The notes: generated from the sequence alone by a model not told the origin. 64,000 nucleotides of DNA from Thozetella sp. PMI_491 (GCA_021432635.1 MU270069.1:124001-188000), one strand, 5' to 3'. Positions 1 through 13,269 are shown, numbered from the stretch's first letter. A program made the numbers and translations.

Positions 1-3000
1 ACCAGAGTCATAGCTACGCCCAGTACTGGGGCGCACGGTCGGCATTACAGAGCGGGAAGCGCTGGGCGGCTCAGGCGTGATGGGGGAGCCCGAATTCTTC
101 CGCGAGTGGGTGTTGATGCCAGAATAATAATCCCGGTAGTAGTGGCCCGGGCTCGGCAGAGCCGTTGGGGATATAGCGAACGAGCCGCTATTCCGCTTAC
201 CAAAGTCGGGCGTTGGCAGCGTGGGGTAGTGATCGCTGTTGACTGAAAGGCCACGATCCCGAGGGGTGAGCAGGTCGCCGGGGCGAGACCTCGACTTGGA
301 AAATGTTGAGGCGGTATCGTCTGTCGTCGATTGCGAGGTTCGACCCTTTAGAGAGGAGGGGTTCAGGATGCCAATGCTCATGGCTTCCTCCTCCATTTCT
401 CTAAACTCTCGCTGGAAGGTAGAGACGATGTCCGAGAACTCGGGGATGCGAGACGCGTCCTGGAGCGGCATCTTGACCTTCTCTTGCCATATCCCGTACC
501 AGGCAGTTTGAATGCTCACAAATTTCCCCAGACAGATGTTCCCGACCTTGGCCGTGAGCGCCGAAAGCTTTGGGAGCTCCTTTTTGAGAGTGTCATTCAA
601 TGCCTCGTACTGCTCAACAAGCTCAATAAGCTGTTTGTCGACCTTCTTGCCATTCGCCTTGAGTTGGATGTATCTCTCATAGTCAAGGCGACGCTTGGCC
701 CGCTTCTTCATGGCGAGCGACGGGTTGCCGTAGCACCTGATAACCTGCTCAAATGGTTCAATGACGTGTTTTCTGACATCCGAGAGCTAGAATCCTGGTT
801 AGCAGCGTTTAAGCCAGCGAAGGCACGAAAGCGGACTGGAGCGGCTCACATGTTTTTCCAGCGCGATTTTCTCGATATCTCTCATGGATACATTGAACTG
901 AACCCATTTGCTCTCCAAGTGAGCGTGGAATTTGGACGGCTGCAGACGCATGACGAGCTCCATGGACGAGAGGTACTGAAGGAACTCGTGTACGTATGTA
1001 GACACGGTACGAGTGTAGAACTCAACGTCTCGCAGAACGACCTGGAGGCGGAGGTAGTCGTCACCGAACTTCTCATGCAGCTTGGTGTATTCCTCATCCT
1101 CGGGCGGTCTGTTGTTAGAGGCCTGGATCTTGTCTACCCGTTTGCCAAACGCCCTTGCCAGCCCGGCGCGGACATCCGATTCTTTGCGCTTCCGACCCAC
1201 GATCTGTCCAACCAGCTCGAAATTCTTCTTCGTCTTGTTGATATCGTCGATTGTATTGATCACGACAGTCCTAGCGATCGTGAGAGACTCTCGGTCAGGA
1301 TGATCGGACGGAGTATGCTTGAGTAGATGAGTGATAATATCGGGATATTTGGTGATGCGTTGCATGGGCTTAATGAGGAGCGAGTCCAAGTTCCAAGCCG
1401 ACGTTAGGTCTTTGGCAACCTCGTTACATTCGTTTAGCCAGACCTTGACCGTCGGGTCCTCTTGGATCTGGAGGAGACGCTTCGTGGACTGATCGCTAGA
1501 GCGCAGGTATGCCTCATGAACCGCCTTCAGCTTCTCAATGTTTTTCGCGAACAGCGGACCGATGCACGTCAACCGGTCTTTCTCGTTGTCCAGCTCTGTT
1601 TTGGGAGCGGCGGCAATTGAGCGCAGCGATGCCGAGTCCGAGTCCCTCGAAGAAGCATCCGCGCCGAGCAACGGTGACCTCCTCCCCTTGGGGGCATAAA
1701 CTGTCGAGACACCCTCTTTCAGCTGGGACAGGAACGCGCTGTGGAAGTTGATTATCTCGTCCGTGTTTCGGAAGACGAGCTTGATGGTCTTGCTATCGAG
1801 CTTAGGGCAGGCCTCAGCCGTGCCCTTGTAGATCTCTTCGACCACGCTCATGTCGCGGATGAAGACCGCCTCGGTGTCGATGAGCTCCCGGATGACCATC
1901 TGGCGTTGCTTCAGTCGTTTCTTTTCCTGGTCGGAGGGGCCTTGCATCTCCAGGGGCCGCATCTTGTGGAAGCTGTGGGAGTCTGCGGTCTCGAGAGAGA
2001 GCTCGCCGGCCGAATGTGGAGTGGATAGAGCCGGTGTTAGCTCTTCGCTCTCATCATGGAAGTAGCTGCTCCGACGAGTATCCGCCCCGTATGAACCCTC
2101 GTTCAGGTCGTAGTCACTCGTCGGAGGAGGAGGAGGATCGTGGTCGGGGAGGTTGGGGATGTGATCCAGAGACTCTGAGTGTGGCGGGCTGGACGGAGCG
2201 ACATACGGGTCGACCTCCTTTGGTGCACCCGCATGCGGGTAAGGCACAGAGAAGCCCGCATCGATTTCGAGCTCTGGGAGCCGATGCCTACCTCGGAGCG
2301 ATTCATCGACCATGTGAGGCTCGGCGCTAAACGTGTCAAGCGGGGAGGTCGGCTGGCTAGCACCGAGATCCTCAAAGCTTGACTCTTGGTGGCTGTAGTC
2401 GCCGGCGGGTTGCACTGGCTTAGTCGTTGACCGTGATTCACGGACGTCTAGCTCACGACTCTGCAAAGCGGGGCTCTTCCCATCTCGTTCATCGCTGCTG
2501 CCAAAGGAAAAGTCGGTCCAAACAGAGTTTTGGCTCAAGCGATTCGGAGAGAGCAGCGCAGGGACCGATAGGCTATGGGCTGTTTCCGGAGTTTTTTGGA
2601 ACTCGGCGGAGGATGGTATCGCCTCATAGGAGCCCTCTTGGTCAGAAGAGGTAAATGTTGAGTCTCGGAGGGCGGCAATATTGTCTCGCAAGCGAGGCCC
2701 AACATAAAAATTCTCGAGACTCTGCATACTCTTCACATGCTGGTACTCGTCTTCCGGGGTGACCTTGTCTGAGACTGAGACACCCGGCAGCTCGTTGGGG
2801 GAGATATTACTGACGGAGATCGCATCGATCTGCTCAGGCTCCGAACCAAGGTCAGCGATGCCAGGCTCGTCCCTGTCCATCGGCCTAAACTCTGGTCCAG
2901 GGCCAAGAATTGTGACTGTAGTCTCATACGTCCGGGATGGGTATTGGAAAGGCTGCGGCTCATATTCTTCGTAAAACGAGCCGGGAACAGGAGGCTCAGT

Positions 3001-5499
3001 CTGTGGCTCGGGGTCAAACTCGCTTCGGGTGGGCGTAAGTTGCGGTGACGGGTTGGCAGATGCGTCAAGCGAAATCTTTAGCGACGCAGCCTCGTCATGC
3101 AGAGCATCATCATCCTCAAAGGGGTCCTGGTAAGATGCCCTCTTGTACAGCCTGGGCGTAGGCCGTCGTGGTGTTGTCTGCAAAACTCCAAGCGCATTTG
3201 TCTGCCCCGAACCAGCCAAGTCTTCGTCAATCGTAGTCGTGCTCTCCTGGGTTGGCGCTTCGGTCTGGGGTTCCACGTCGAACTCGGTAATGGCTGTCGT
3301 TGTCGAGATGGCAGACTGGGGCGCCTCGTCTTCGTCCAAAGGCGGGGACCCCATGCTTGGAAAGCTACCCGGAATACCAAGGGTGGGCGAATCTACAGGC
3401 TTGATGGTGGGACGAGAGATAGGCAGATTCGTCGTGATCTTCAGCGGCAGCTGCTCATCCGGCCGGAGTATCTCCCTTGGAGGTGGTCGTTCCTGTGATA
3501 TCTCTACCGTCTTGCTCTCGGGAGGGGACATAGGCGTCGTGAGTCTTGATTGCTCAGCCTGTGCTGCTTGCGCGGCAAGAGCAGCGGCCTCGGCTTCTAG
3601 CTTGATCCTGGCCACGGTTTCCATCTCCTTCCGCCTCCTTTCTGCAGCCGCCCGGCTTGCCTCTTTAGCCTGGCTCTCCCTTATCGACTTGCTGTAGGCG
3701 AGCTTGATCGTCTCTCGTCGCTGAGCAAAGTCGATGGGTCCTACCGAGATCTTGCGCCTTCGCCCACTCGACTCGTCCGCCTTGGAGGTCCCCCTCTGGC
3801 TCGATTTATTGGGAGACTGCGCTCTGTCGATTGCCTTCATGCGCGAGGCTGCTGTCGTTGCCGTTGCCACAGACTGCCGGGGCCGAGAGCTTCGCAGACT
3901 TGGCGACAGCTTTGGGGGCGGCCCAGGATTGACATAGGCGCTGAGCCGGCCATTTGCGGGCGTGCTGATGTGCGATGGCGGGGCCTTTCGACTTGACCCT
4001 GGTGCATGAGTAGGGGTTCTGGCACGAGAGGTGGGTGTGTTAGAGCGAGAGGTGGGCGTCTTAGCCCTCGTGGCCGGGGCTGTATGATGTTGCCTTGACG
4101 TTCTACCGCTCGGCGGGGCCTTCAGGGTCGAAGGCGAGTTTGACCGAGTCGACGCTGCACTGCCGGGCTGCGGTGGGCTGTTGACCTTCCTGATGGACAC
4201 CGGTAGGCGTGATGCCGGCGAGATGCCCCGAGCTGGCCGGGGTTTGTCGCGCGCGTGGCTGGGAGCACGCTGAGATTGGCTAGGGGCAGGTTTCGCTGCG
4301 ATGGCATCGCTGTACGCTCTGGAGTGGCCTTTGGCCACCCGTGGGGCTTCGCTAGAGTCAACGTTAGGCTGTGACGGAGCGCCGCGGTACCAGTCTGTCG
4401 GGGATGGGGGCTCGAGATCGGGATTCGAGTGGCTTCTGAGATGTTGCCTCGCAGGATTTTGAGCGCTCGATTCGGAGGTTCGTCGAGGTCTCGTCTCGTT
4501 GATGCCAAATCCCGCAGTTACGGAGTCGTTGTTCTCGGGCAATATCTCTCCAAATAGCAATCCATTTCGCGCTTGGTGAGGGGAGCCTTGAGGGGAAGTC
4601 GGGAGCCTTGGGGAGGAGCCAGGTGAGAGGTGTGTCATGGACTTGGATGCTCGAGTGCTTGGGGCAACAGCATTTCGAGGAGGCCGGTTTATTCTGCTGG
4701 CAAACGACTGGGAGTTGCTGGACAGCTGGTCCTCGGGGACATACTTGGGCCGCTGTGAGGTTCGAGAGCCCGATCTGCTTCCATCGCCACCCGCATCTCG
4801 CGCCGTACCCGTCCTTAAGGCCGCATAGGAACCAGTGGCGCTTCCAGGGGCTTCTCTCACGGGCAATCTCGTGGAGGCCTTTCGATTTGCGGCTTGGTTT
4901 TGAGCAGTGGATTGATCGAATCGTTTCTTGAGGTCTTTGACGCTGGGGGGGTTAGGTCGTCCGTCGAATGCAGTGCTCGTCGCCGCCCTCAGCCTTGCGC
5001 CGACACCCGCTGCTCGGTCGTCGATCGTGTTGGACACAGAGCGGGCGGCGGGTCGCGAAGCGCCGCTGCGGGCCGTCGGGGAGGACACGGGGGCTCTGGG
5101 AGTCGATCCGTTGCTCGGGGGGTACGCGGCCGGCGGATGTCGATTGCTGGGCAGGGCCGGGGAAGCCATCATGTCTTGGATGGGGGAAGGCAGCAGGGCG
5201 GCATTCGCGGTTTGCACGCCGCGATAATTGCGGTAGAAGTCGTCGGGATCTACAGACTGGGCAAAGGGGTCGGCGGATGGAGCATGGTCGGCGGCGAGGG
5301 TTTCGTAATTGGCGGCAGTATAGGGATGGGAGTGGATTTGAGGTACGGGGGGCAGGAAGGAAGCATCGGAGTAGCTGTGCTGCGGTTGCAGTTGCAGTTG
5401 TTGCTGGTGGAGGTTCAGATGGCCAGGGCTCTGCGGGCTAGCCTGGGTCGCGGGCGACTGAGCCAGACGGCCCTGCTCGCCTCGAGTACCGACGTCCAT
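1..5499 (-). CDS. RhoGEF with DH and BAR domains (partial, runs off left edge)
   Basis: Exon 1 is 5499-850 and exon 2 is 786-1. A 63 bp intron (787-849, GTGAGC donor) joins phase 0 and exon 2 stays open to base 1, so the C-terminus is missing. About 1812 residues are visible. Residues 1-1190 are low-complexity and rich in Ser, Pro and Thr, with an Ala/Glu/Arg-rich coiled-coil-like stretch near 600-650. A Dbl-homology domain spans about 1195-1415 (motifs VIRELIDTEAVFIRDM, LIKPMQRITKYPDII). It is followed by a BAR-like helical region that continues across the intron. DH plus BAR without a PH domain is the arrangement of Tuba-type and S. pombe Gef1-type exchange factors, which load GTP onto Rho/Cdc42 GTPases at growth sites. 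That role is inferred from family. The DH call is strong; the exact GTPase cannot be read. ATG at 5499 is the first Met of the open frame. Confidence 0.9.
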
Positions 5500-7437
5500 G
5501 GTGGCCAGGACATCAGTACATCAGACGGGGGCAATCAGGCTCGGGCTGTGGCAGCGACACAAACTGGGCGATCTTAGAGGTGGTCGAGGATGTCGATATC
5601 CATAGGCTGCTGCGTTGTCTGGGTTTGGGACCGTTGATGTGCAAGCACGACAGCTGAGTGGTCGGGTGGGCGGCGACAGTTTCCTGGCGGTTGGACTTGG
5701 ACCAACTGGGCTGGTGTGGGCTGGTGTGGGTGGGCGGGCATGCAGCCGTGGTGGACACTTGGATTGGGACTGGCCCGACCTTAGCCAAGTCTTAGCCTTC
5801 GTTTAGCACGACCGGGCTGGCCAGGTACCCTGCTGCATTGCCACGTACACGAGGGAGGGACGGACCCGACACCACATGCAGCCAGGTCAGCACCCTTCCT
5901 CCCCGAGAAGCCTTCTACTTTTGTGTTTTAAGAAGGCTTTTTGTTTTTGTACTCGTCAATTGCGATGCCTATCTGCCTCAACCTCGACGGGGGAGGATAT
6001 CTCTGGCACTCGGGGTGCCCAATCGACCAACGAGAACGGGAGCAAACAAGGGAGGGTGGTGTGTGTGTGTATGGATTGGCAGGACTGACCGCGGTTCCAG
6101 ATCGGTCGCCGTTGGCTTGCCAATCGACTGAGTATTAGCCCTCAGCCAAGAGGACGATTGCAAGGGAGGCAGAGACAAGAATGAGAAGGGAACAACAAAA
6201 AACAAAAACCTTTTTTTTTGGTCAAGTAAAAAGATGGGGCTAAAGCTAGATGCGCTGGAATTGGGCAGCGACCACCTTGGAGGCTTAAGCCTCGCTACGT
6301 GTGTCGTAGCGGGGATGTCAAGAATTTGCAGCAAGCCCGGTACCGGTACGAAGTTATTTTTACTTTTACTTTTCTTTCCTCGTCCGAGTCGGCCATAATT
6401 ACCCCTTCAAACGCTTTCCTCTTCGAGCGGATGACAACAAACTCTCCATCCCCGCACGCTGGCAAGGCGAGGCGTGGCGAGAAATGTACCCATGGTCATG
6501 TGTCTTGATTCTGGCCAGAGACGATGATATTCCATTGTTGCCCCGTCTCCTGTCTTGGACGTCTTCGATGGTTCGCCTGGCCCGTCTGAAATGATGGCGT
6601 ATTGTTTTAGAACAGTTGACGCCCACACGGACGTCGTCGTATTTGATGGAGCCGAGCGGCTTTCTCCCCCATGGTCCCAAGATGCTAAAGAACGGCTCCC
6701 CCCTTCCCCCCCCTTCCCTCTCCCTTCCTCTTAATGGCTATGTCAGGCTGCGAGACTCATTACAGCTAATCGACAGGAAATACCGGTCGCCACCGTCGGG
6801 GATATTCGATGGCGGCCGTGGCACCTTAGCGCGGCCCAATTGTCGCGGACAACGGTGCGCTGATGCTGAATGGCCCGCTAGTCCTCACCATCCAAAATTA
6901 AACAATGAACTACCCCAGGCCCCAAAGGACCAAGGTATTTACACCAGTCGCACCATGGGTGGTATTGGAAACGAGCCATTCAAACTCGCAGGGCTTCTAG
7001 ATAGCCTTCCCCTAGATTGTATACCCCTGCAATTTTAAGGCGTGAGGGGCCAGCCCGATCCGATCCCAGCAACGTGCTGTATTATGTACAACCCCGATAG
7101 CTCAATCTGTCACTGTTGTACAGTACATCGACTTTTGTGCGGGAAGTTTTGGCGATGCGTAAGATACGCCCTTGTCAACGTACGGAGTAAGCTTTGGACG
7201 CGTCCGCCTGGTCCGCCGCTGCGAGACGCGATGCATCTTGGTACGGTCCGTTTACGGCAAGATGCTCGCTGTTGCACTTGCAAAAACCGCCGGGCCACTT
7301 CCTCTAAGCCTTGGCCCCGATTAGCGAACCTCTGCTGGCATGTGTCTCGTCTCAGCCTCCCCCAGCTTTCGGGTATGCGCGTCCGACTGCGCGTCGTCTC
7401 AGAGCCGCCAACAGATACGAAGTACAGAGGCCCCGGC
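5500..7437. other. Divergent intergenic region, RhoGEF / TERT
   Basis: About 1.9 kb between the start codons of the divergent RhoGEF and TERT genes. It must hold both 5' UTRs and promoters. It contains short T, GT and pyrimidine runs (about 6055-6075, 6205-6220, 6695-6730). One ACGCGT hexamer lies at 7198-7203, about 235 bp upstream of the chosen TERT start. The open frames here start at non-ATG codons and show no recognisable protein, so I call no gene. Confidence 0.6.
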
Positions 7438-10400
7438 ATGGACGGACCGTCAGCCATGGCGATGTCCAACTCCGCTAAAAGGAAAAGAAGCCGCAATGAC
7501 CTGGACGAGCAGGACAGGCCGGAAGGTGGCCCTTCACATCGCGCGAAACGAGCGCGAGAAGGCCGTACCCAGCGTGCCGACTCTGTAAGCCATGGTGTAT
7601 TGGCCCAATACTACCCTGGCATCCAGACCCTGCGCGACTATGTCCTCTCGAAGCTCCCCAGCTCTTCGAGGCTCAGGCGGAAAAAGATTGCTGCCGTCGG
7701 ACGGACAGCTGATCTGTCAGAGGGCCCGCCAGCAGAGAGCAGGCTAGCTTTAGGCCGTCTGTTGGATACGACCATTGTTGCTTTCCACGGCAGTGGCCAC
7801 CCACAGAAACCAGACAACCGTTGGGACAAGTGGATGGAGTACTCTCAGAGGGGCGATGAATCGTATGTGACGCTATCGGACGGGCTAGGGAGCGCCGCTA
7901 GCGCTCTATCCGAGGTGTGCCCATCCGGTTCCTTTCTATGGTGCCCTCACTGACACTAGATAGGTTGTCGACTTTGTGGTGTGGTTGCTGTTCTCCCGAG
8001 AGCCCACCGGCAGCTGGCCGAAACATCTGCTATGCGATGGGTTTCGCAAGACAACGAAGACCCTGGCGGCCGCTCAGCCGCCAGGTCTTTGTATCCCTGG
8101 ACTCTTTGTCGTCCACCCCAACCGGCGAGTCGAGGCTCTGAAGCAGTCTCCATGGCCAGAGCTGCTTAGGCTCCTCGGGAGGTCAGGCGAGCAAGTCATT
8201 ATGGATCTCCTTCTCGATTGTACCATTTTCACCGCGGTTAAAGTGGGCAAAGGTAATCTCTATCAGCTCAGCGGCCAGCCTATCTCGGAGCTGCAGGTAT
8301 TAACACCAACACCCGGAAATGCGTCACGCCCGGCAGGCGGCTTGGCCCAGAAGCCGAACGAGCTATCTCCGGCAGAAATAATTTTCGTCAAGAGCCGAAT
8401 GATGTATTCACGCCCTGCGCTGAATGCTCGAGGTTCGGTCCATTTCGGGCTCCGGCACATACGTGAGTTATCGGAAACGCCATGTTTGAACTATCTGCTA
8501 ATAACATTAGATGTCCTCAATCGCTTCCATTTACACAGGCCGACGGGGGGGGGCGGGCGTCCTGAGGATGTCAACGACCAAACTCGCCACGCCGCTCCCC
8601 ACACTGGGGATGACAGCACCATCCATGTGATGATGTACATCTTTCCTCGTCAATTCGGCCTGCACAACGTGTTTACCTCGGTCGTCGATCGTCAGCTGAC
8701 TGCCCAGAAGTTCCAAGACTACACCCTACGGGAGGAGGGGATTGCACGCAGGTTTGTAGACAGCTGCCAAGGATCCGGGTCTTTCAAAGTGCACTTGCCG
8801 AAGAGACTGAGAGGACTAGCCCGAGATCTCACACGGAAGCTCCAAGTCTTGCACCAGCGATGCTCGTACACCGAGATGTTGCAGCACTACTGTCCGGTAC
8901 GCTACTGTTGTCTCCTCGTACTGACTGAAGTAGCTAATTGGTGCCAGGCCCAGGAACAGATCGAGGCGGCACGAAGGCAGAGGCAAGCAGCAGGAAAGTC
9001 TCTGCAGTCACGACACGCCAAAGGCCGCAAAAAGGCGCGGCTCTCTTTGGGCGCTGTGCCATCCCTTCAGTACGCGTCTCTAGTAGAACTCGCAACTCCT
9101 ATTGCAAACATCTCGGCCTTCTGCCAAGCCGTGTTGGCAAGGATCATACCCGACGACTTTTGGGGCGATGGTCGTATCCAGGAAGAAAACAAAAAAGTCT
9201 TCCTCAAGAAGGTAGATCACTTCGTGCATCTCCGTAGGTTTGAGACCATGTCTCTGCATGAAGCTGCTCAAGGCATAAAGGTGAGCGCCATCGCTCTCGG
9301 AGGAACACGTATATCTAACAATAACACAGATAACCAGCCTGGAGTGGCTCACGCCACCAAGTTTGAAGAACCAAAAATGTTCCCAAACGGAAACTCGAAA
9401 GAGAGCCGAGATATTTAACGAGTTTCTCTACTACCTATTTGACTCTCTCTTGATACCCCTGATTCGCAGTAATTTCTACGTAACCGAGTCGAATGTCCAC
9501 CGATACCGAGTGTTTTATTTTCGACATGACGTTTGGCGGTTCATTGCAGAACCAGCCATGGCATCTCTCAAGACCAAGATGTTTGAGGAGGTCAAGCTCG
9601 AGGATGCCCTCAGGATCCTGGACTCGAGGCGTCTTGGCTTCAGTCAGGTGAGGCTACTGCCCAAGGAAACAACGATGCGGCCGATCACAAATTTGCGTCG
9701 GCGGACGGTGCTCAAAGGAGCCAGAAAGCTGCTCGGTCCTAGCATCAACACCCTCCTCGAACCTGTCAGTTCGGCTCTCAAGCTGGAAAAGGTACTCACT
9801 GTATTTCCTACTGTGTGTTCGCGCACGCTCACAGCCAACAGATTTTGTTCCCGGATCGCCTCGGGGCGGCCTTGTTCTCCGTAGGGGATATCTACCATCG
9901 CATCAAGGTTTTCAAGACAATGCTTGGCTCCAGTCCGAAGGCGCTATTTTTTGCCAAGGTTGACGTCCAAGCAGCTTTCGACACGATCCCGCAGGAGGCC
10001 GTCATAGAGCTTATGGCGACGATCCCAACCCACTCTCGATATGAGCTTGCCAAACATGTAGAAGTACAGCTAGCAGAGAACACATACGGTAAGCTGGCAG
10101 GTACTAAGACAACTAAGAGGTGGCATTCAATAGCCAAAGCTGCCGGGGACTCAACACCCTTCCCAGAGGTGATCGAGGAACGGCTTGGGGCCAAGAGAAA
10201 GGGTACCGTATTTGTCGACGGTGTGGTGCGAAAGCCGTACGAGACCAACAGCCTGCTTCGGCTCATGACAAACCATGTTCGGCAGAACCTGGTCAAGCTC
10301 GGCAAAAAATACTACCGACAAAAGCATGGCATTCCCCAGGGATCTGTTCTCTCGTCCACCATTTGCAACTACTTCTATGCGGATCTGGAACTGCGACACT

Positions 10401-11445
10401 TGTCTTTCCTCCATACCGAAGATTGTCTCTTACTCAGACTGATAGACGACTTCCTCCTCATCACAACAAGTAAGGAGAAGGCTGAACGGTTTATGAGCCT
10501 AATGCATAGGGGATTCCCGGAGTACGGCGTGGCTATTAGCGCAGGAAAGAGCCTGCTCAACTTCGAAATGGATATCGGTGGTGTAGCAGTGCCTAGATTC
10601 CGAGACAGCCGCCAATTCCCGTACTGCGGCACGCTCATCGACTGTATAACTCTCGATGTCTCCAAGGACCGTGCAAAATCCAAAGATTTAGGTAGGGTGA
10701 TAGTGCGCGCTCGGTCTCGAGCCACCCATGCTAATGGTTGTAGTCATCTTCAACACCCTCACTGTCGAGTTTTTTCGATATCCGGGCCAGAACTTCAAGA
10801 GAAAAGTCCTTAGTAGGAATACCTTTTCTCAGCCCCTTTTCACCTCGCCAGCGCACGACCATTAACTATACCTACCTGTACAGATGCATTCAAGATTCAG
10901 TCTCACCTCATGTTCTACGACACATCGCACAACTCAGACCAGACGGTCCTCCGTAACATATATACGGCATTCGTAGAAACAGCCACAAAAACATGGGCTT
11001 ACGCCAGATGCTTGCCTACTGCAATGCGGCGTAGCAATGGTCTCATCATAGGTACCCAGCACTGCACGCTAACTCGGAGCCGCTACCGCCCATGCTAAGT
11101 TCAGCCAGAATCTATCGAAGAAGTCATCGAGGTTGCCTTCCGCCTCCTCTCGAGCAAGTCCCGCCAACTACGCTACCCCGGGTATCAGTTCAGCATTAAG
11201 AAGACGCACCTTGCCTGGTAGGTTACCGTTAAGCATGATGACGAAGCGCCCCATTAACTAAACTAACCGGGTGTGGCAGGCTCGCCATGGTAGCGTTCCG
11301 GCAGCTCTTCACTAGAAAGCAGGCTACCTATCAGCCCGCTGTCCTCTGGCTGGAAGACGAGATCCGAAAGCTGTCAGCACGGAAAGGCTTTGGCACCCAG
11401 GCATTACTGGAACTGACGAAAAAGGTGTCCCTCTTCCGTCTGTAG
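7438..11445 (+). CDS. TERT: Telomerase reverse transcriptase catalytic subunit
   Basis: Ten exons: 7438-7914, 7964-8462, 8511-8896, 8948-9280, 9330-9791, 9842-10691, 10744-10812, 10884-11051, 11109-11217, 11280-11445. They join in frame to about 1172 residues. TERT extends telomeres by copying the telomerase RNA template. Visible landmarks in order: N-terminal region with LRDYVLSKLPSSSRLRRKKI and HLLCDGF; RNA-binding domain with the CP-like motif MMYIFPRQFGLHNVFTS (about 366-382) and a QFP-like block (FCQAVLARIIPDDFWG); the T motif region FLYYLFDSLLIPLI; RT motifs 1/2 (RLLPKETTMRPITNLRRR); motif A VDVQAAFDTIP; B' HGIPQGSVLSS; C LRLIDDFLLIT; D SAGKSLLNFE; E YCGTLID; then the thumb. The catalytic Asp triad is at about residues 760, 921 and 922, intact. 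All nine introns are 48-71 bp. Start is uncertain: ATGs at 7438, 7456 and 7462 are in frame. A G9 run at 8545-8553 lies in coding sequence with the frame preserved. Confidence 0.95.
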
Positions 11446-11573
11446 ACTATGATCAGTTGTATACGGAACTATCAAGTCGAGCTTTAGCTGCATAGCCGCC
11501 GGGTAGTGAAGATGAAGGTACTATCACGTTTTGAATGCCGTCGCTGGCGCCTCGTCTACATGTATGAGACACT

Positions 11574-13269
11574 CTAAATGCCGATCCCGCTCTCCCACCA
11601 ATGCTCCCCCGTATACCAGAATGGAAAGTGATCTCTGTCCCAGCGCCACCAGCTATCCCCTGGCCTGCCGAAGCCCATGGCCCTCAAGGGAGACGCTGGG
11701 ATTGGCTCAAAGAGGAAGAGGCCAGCGCGGCACATATCATCGATGAGTCCCCAGCGTGTGAAGTGCAGCCAGAGCGTAACAAAAATTAGGTTTCCCGCTC
11801 GCCTCCATCCTCGTGGGAGGCTCTGTATTTGCCCCTGAAATGCTCGGCACCACGCCTGTTGGACTACAATGCCCACGAACGATAGCATAAAGAAGGCCAC
11901 TGGTGTCCACGCCTTAGTTGTGTTCGGGATTGCGCTCACCCCTCCGGCAGCGTGAAGCAGCCCGGATTGTAACAGGGCAATGAACACGGCCACCAGCCGC
12001 GGAATAGGTGATCTGTGATCGCCAGCGAGATAACCACGCTTCACGAGCCACAGTGTCGGCGCGACGAAAGCGACCCGGAACGACTGGTGCCACCAGCCGC
12101 CCCAGAGGCCGGGCAGCCCTCTGTCGAGGACGCAGTCGAACGACCCGAAGAGCGATGGGTAGTGCCAGAGCTCTCCGTGAACTCCCAAGGTACGCGTCCC
12201 TAGCACGACGCAGCGGATGACATGGTCAAAAGACATAATCATGAAGAGAGCGCCCAGGACTCCGGCTAAGGTGATCGCGCTACGGTAAACCTCAAGGACC
12301 CACGGGGACAGCGAGGTGAGGTAGGGGGGGAGCGGATGCGTTGTCTCTGGTCCGAAGATGAAATAGGGATCTTTCATCATCATGACGCTGCTGAAATCAA
12401 GGACGATGTAGCCCCAACCTATGTGCCACAAGCGGTTGAGCAAGAAAGACCGGTACGTAGCATAGCGGGTATATCCGGCTCGCGTAGAGAGAGGGATAGA
12501 ATCAAGCTGGACACTCTCGCCTGACCCAGGGTTTTCCGGACGCTTGAAGTGCGGAATCGATTGGATCGTCCAGTTCCAACCTAGGGAAGTGGTCAGCCGG
12601 CACTTGAGCAGAGATGCCCAATCCCAATAGTTAAGGTGTTTGGTCCGTACCTGAGCCTCTGAAAGCGGTGGCAAGGTCCATAGACCAGTCGAGACGCTCG
12701 AGGAAAGACCCGTTCTCCGGGTATGACTGCCAATAGTATTCATACTCGATAAGGGCGGCTGCGACGCTCTCGTCGGGCGCGACTTGACCCCCGCCACTGC
12801 TCTTCTCGCCTGGACGGTAAGCAGGCATATGCCCATTCTCTTGTCCTCGGCGAATCGTCTCAGACGAATATTCATCACTATGTTTCCTCTTCTTCCTTCT
12901 CCTCGCTACCCTCGCTGCGTCAAACTGCGGTCTCATAAACAGCAGCAGCGTGGATCCCCACACTATACCCCAAGCTGCTGCCAGGCCCGTGGCATATGCT
13001 CCGGCCATATTCGTGCTTGAAGTTCGAAGCAAGAGGTGGGCATTGAGAAAGACCATGGCTGCCAGAATGGCATAACGCATATGGTGCAGCCATGGCCGGC
13101 GCTTGTGCGGGATACAGAGGTACAGTACGGGAAGGATGAAAACTCCAGCCAGAGAGTAAGGGATCACCAGCGGGCGCGCCTCTCCCGCTGCAACAGAAGC
13201 CCGGAAGGTGGACGTATACAGATGCCTCTGGTAAGCCCCGGGGTTCAATATGGGGTCGGGCAGCGCCAT
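11574..13269 (-). CDS. Wax synthase-like MBOAT acyltransferase
   Basis: Two exons, 13269-12651 and 12580-11574. The 70 bp intron has a GTACGG donor and a CTAG acceptor, and the join restores the family block SGWNWTIQSI. The product is 541 residues. Many hydrophobic segments indicate a polytopic membrane protein. The sequence GLWGGWWHQSFR matches the MBOAT_2/wax-synthase signature (F/LWGxxWHQxFR) with its conserved His. Family members transfer acyl groups to alcohols. In fungi they are often acetyltransferases of secondary metabolites, but no metabolite cluster surrounds this copy, so the substrate is unknown. It is convergent with TERT, with only 128 bp between the stop codons, so the 3' UTRs probably overlap. 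Confidence 0.85.

Noticed and set aside
484-1326. 280-codon frame on the plus strand
   Set aside because: It is the antisense shadow of the RhoGEF DH/BAR region, whose minus-strand reading shows clear domains and a proper intron.
7042-7437. N-terminal extension of TERT upstream of 7438
   Set aside because: The frame is open but starts at a non-ATG codon, and its Cys/Arg-rich translation does not resemble a TERT N-terminus; it is more likely the 5' leader.
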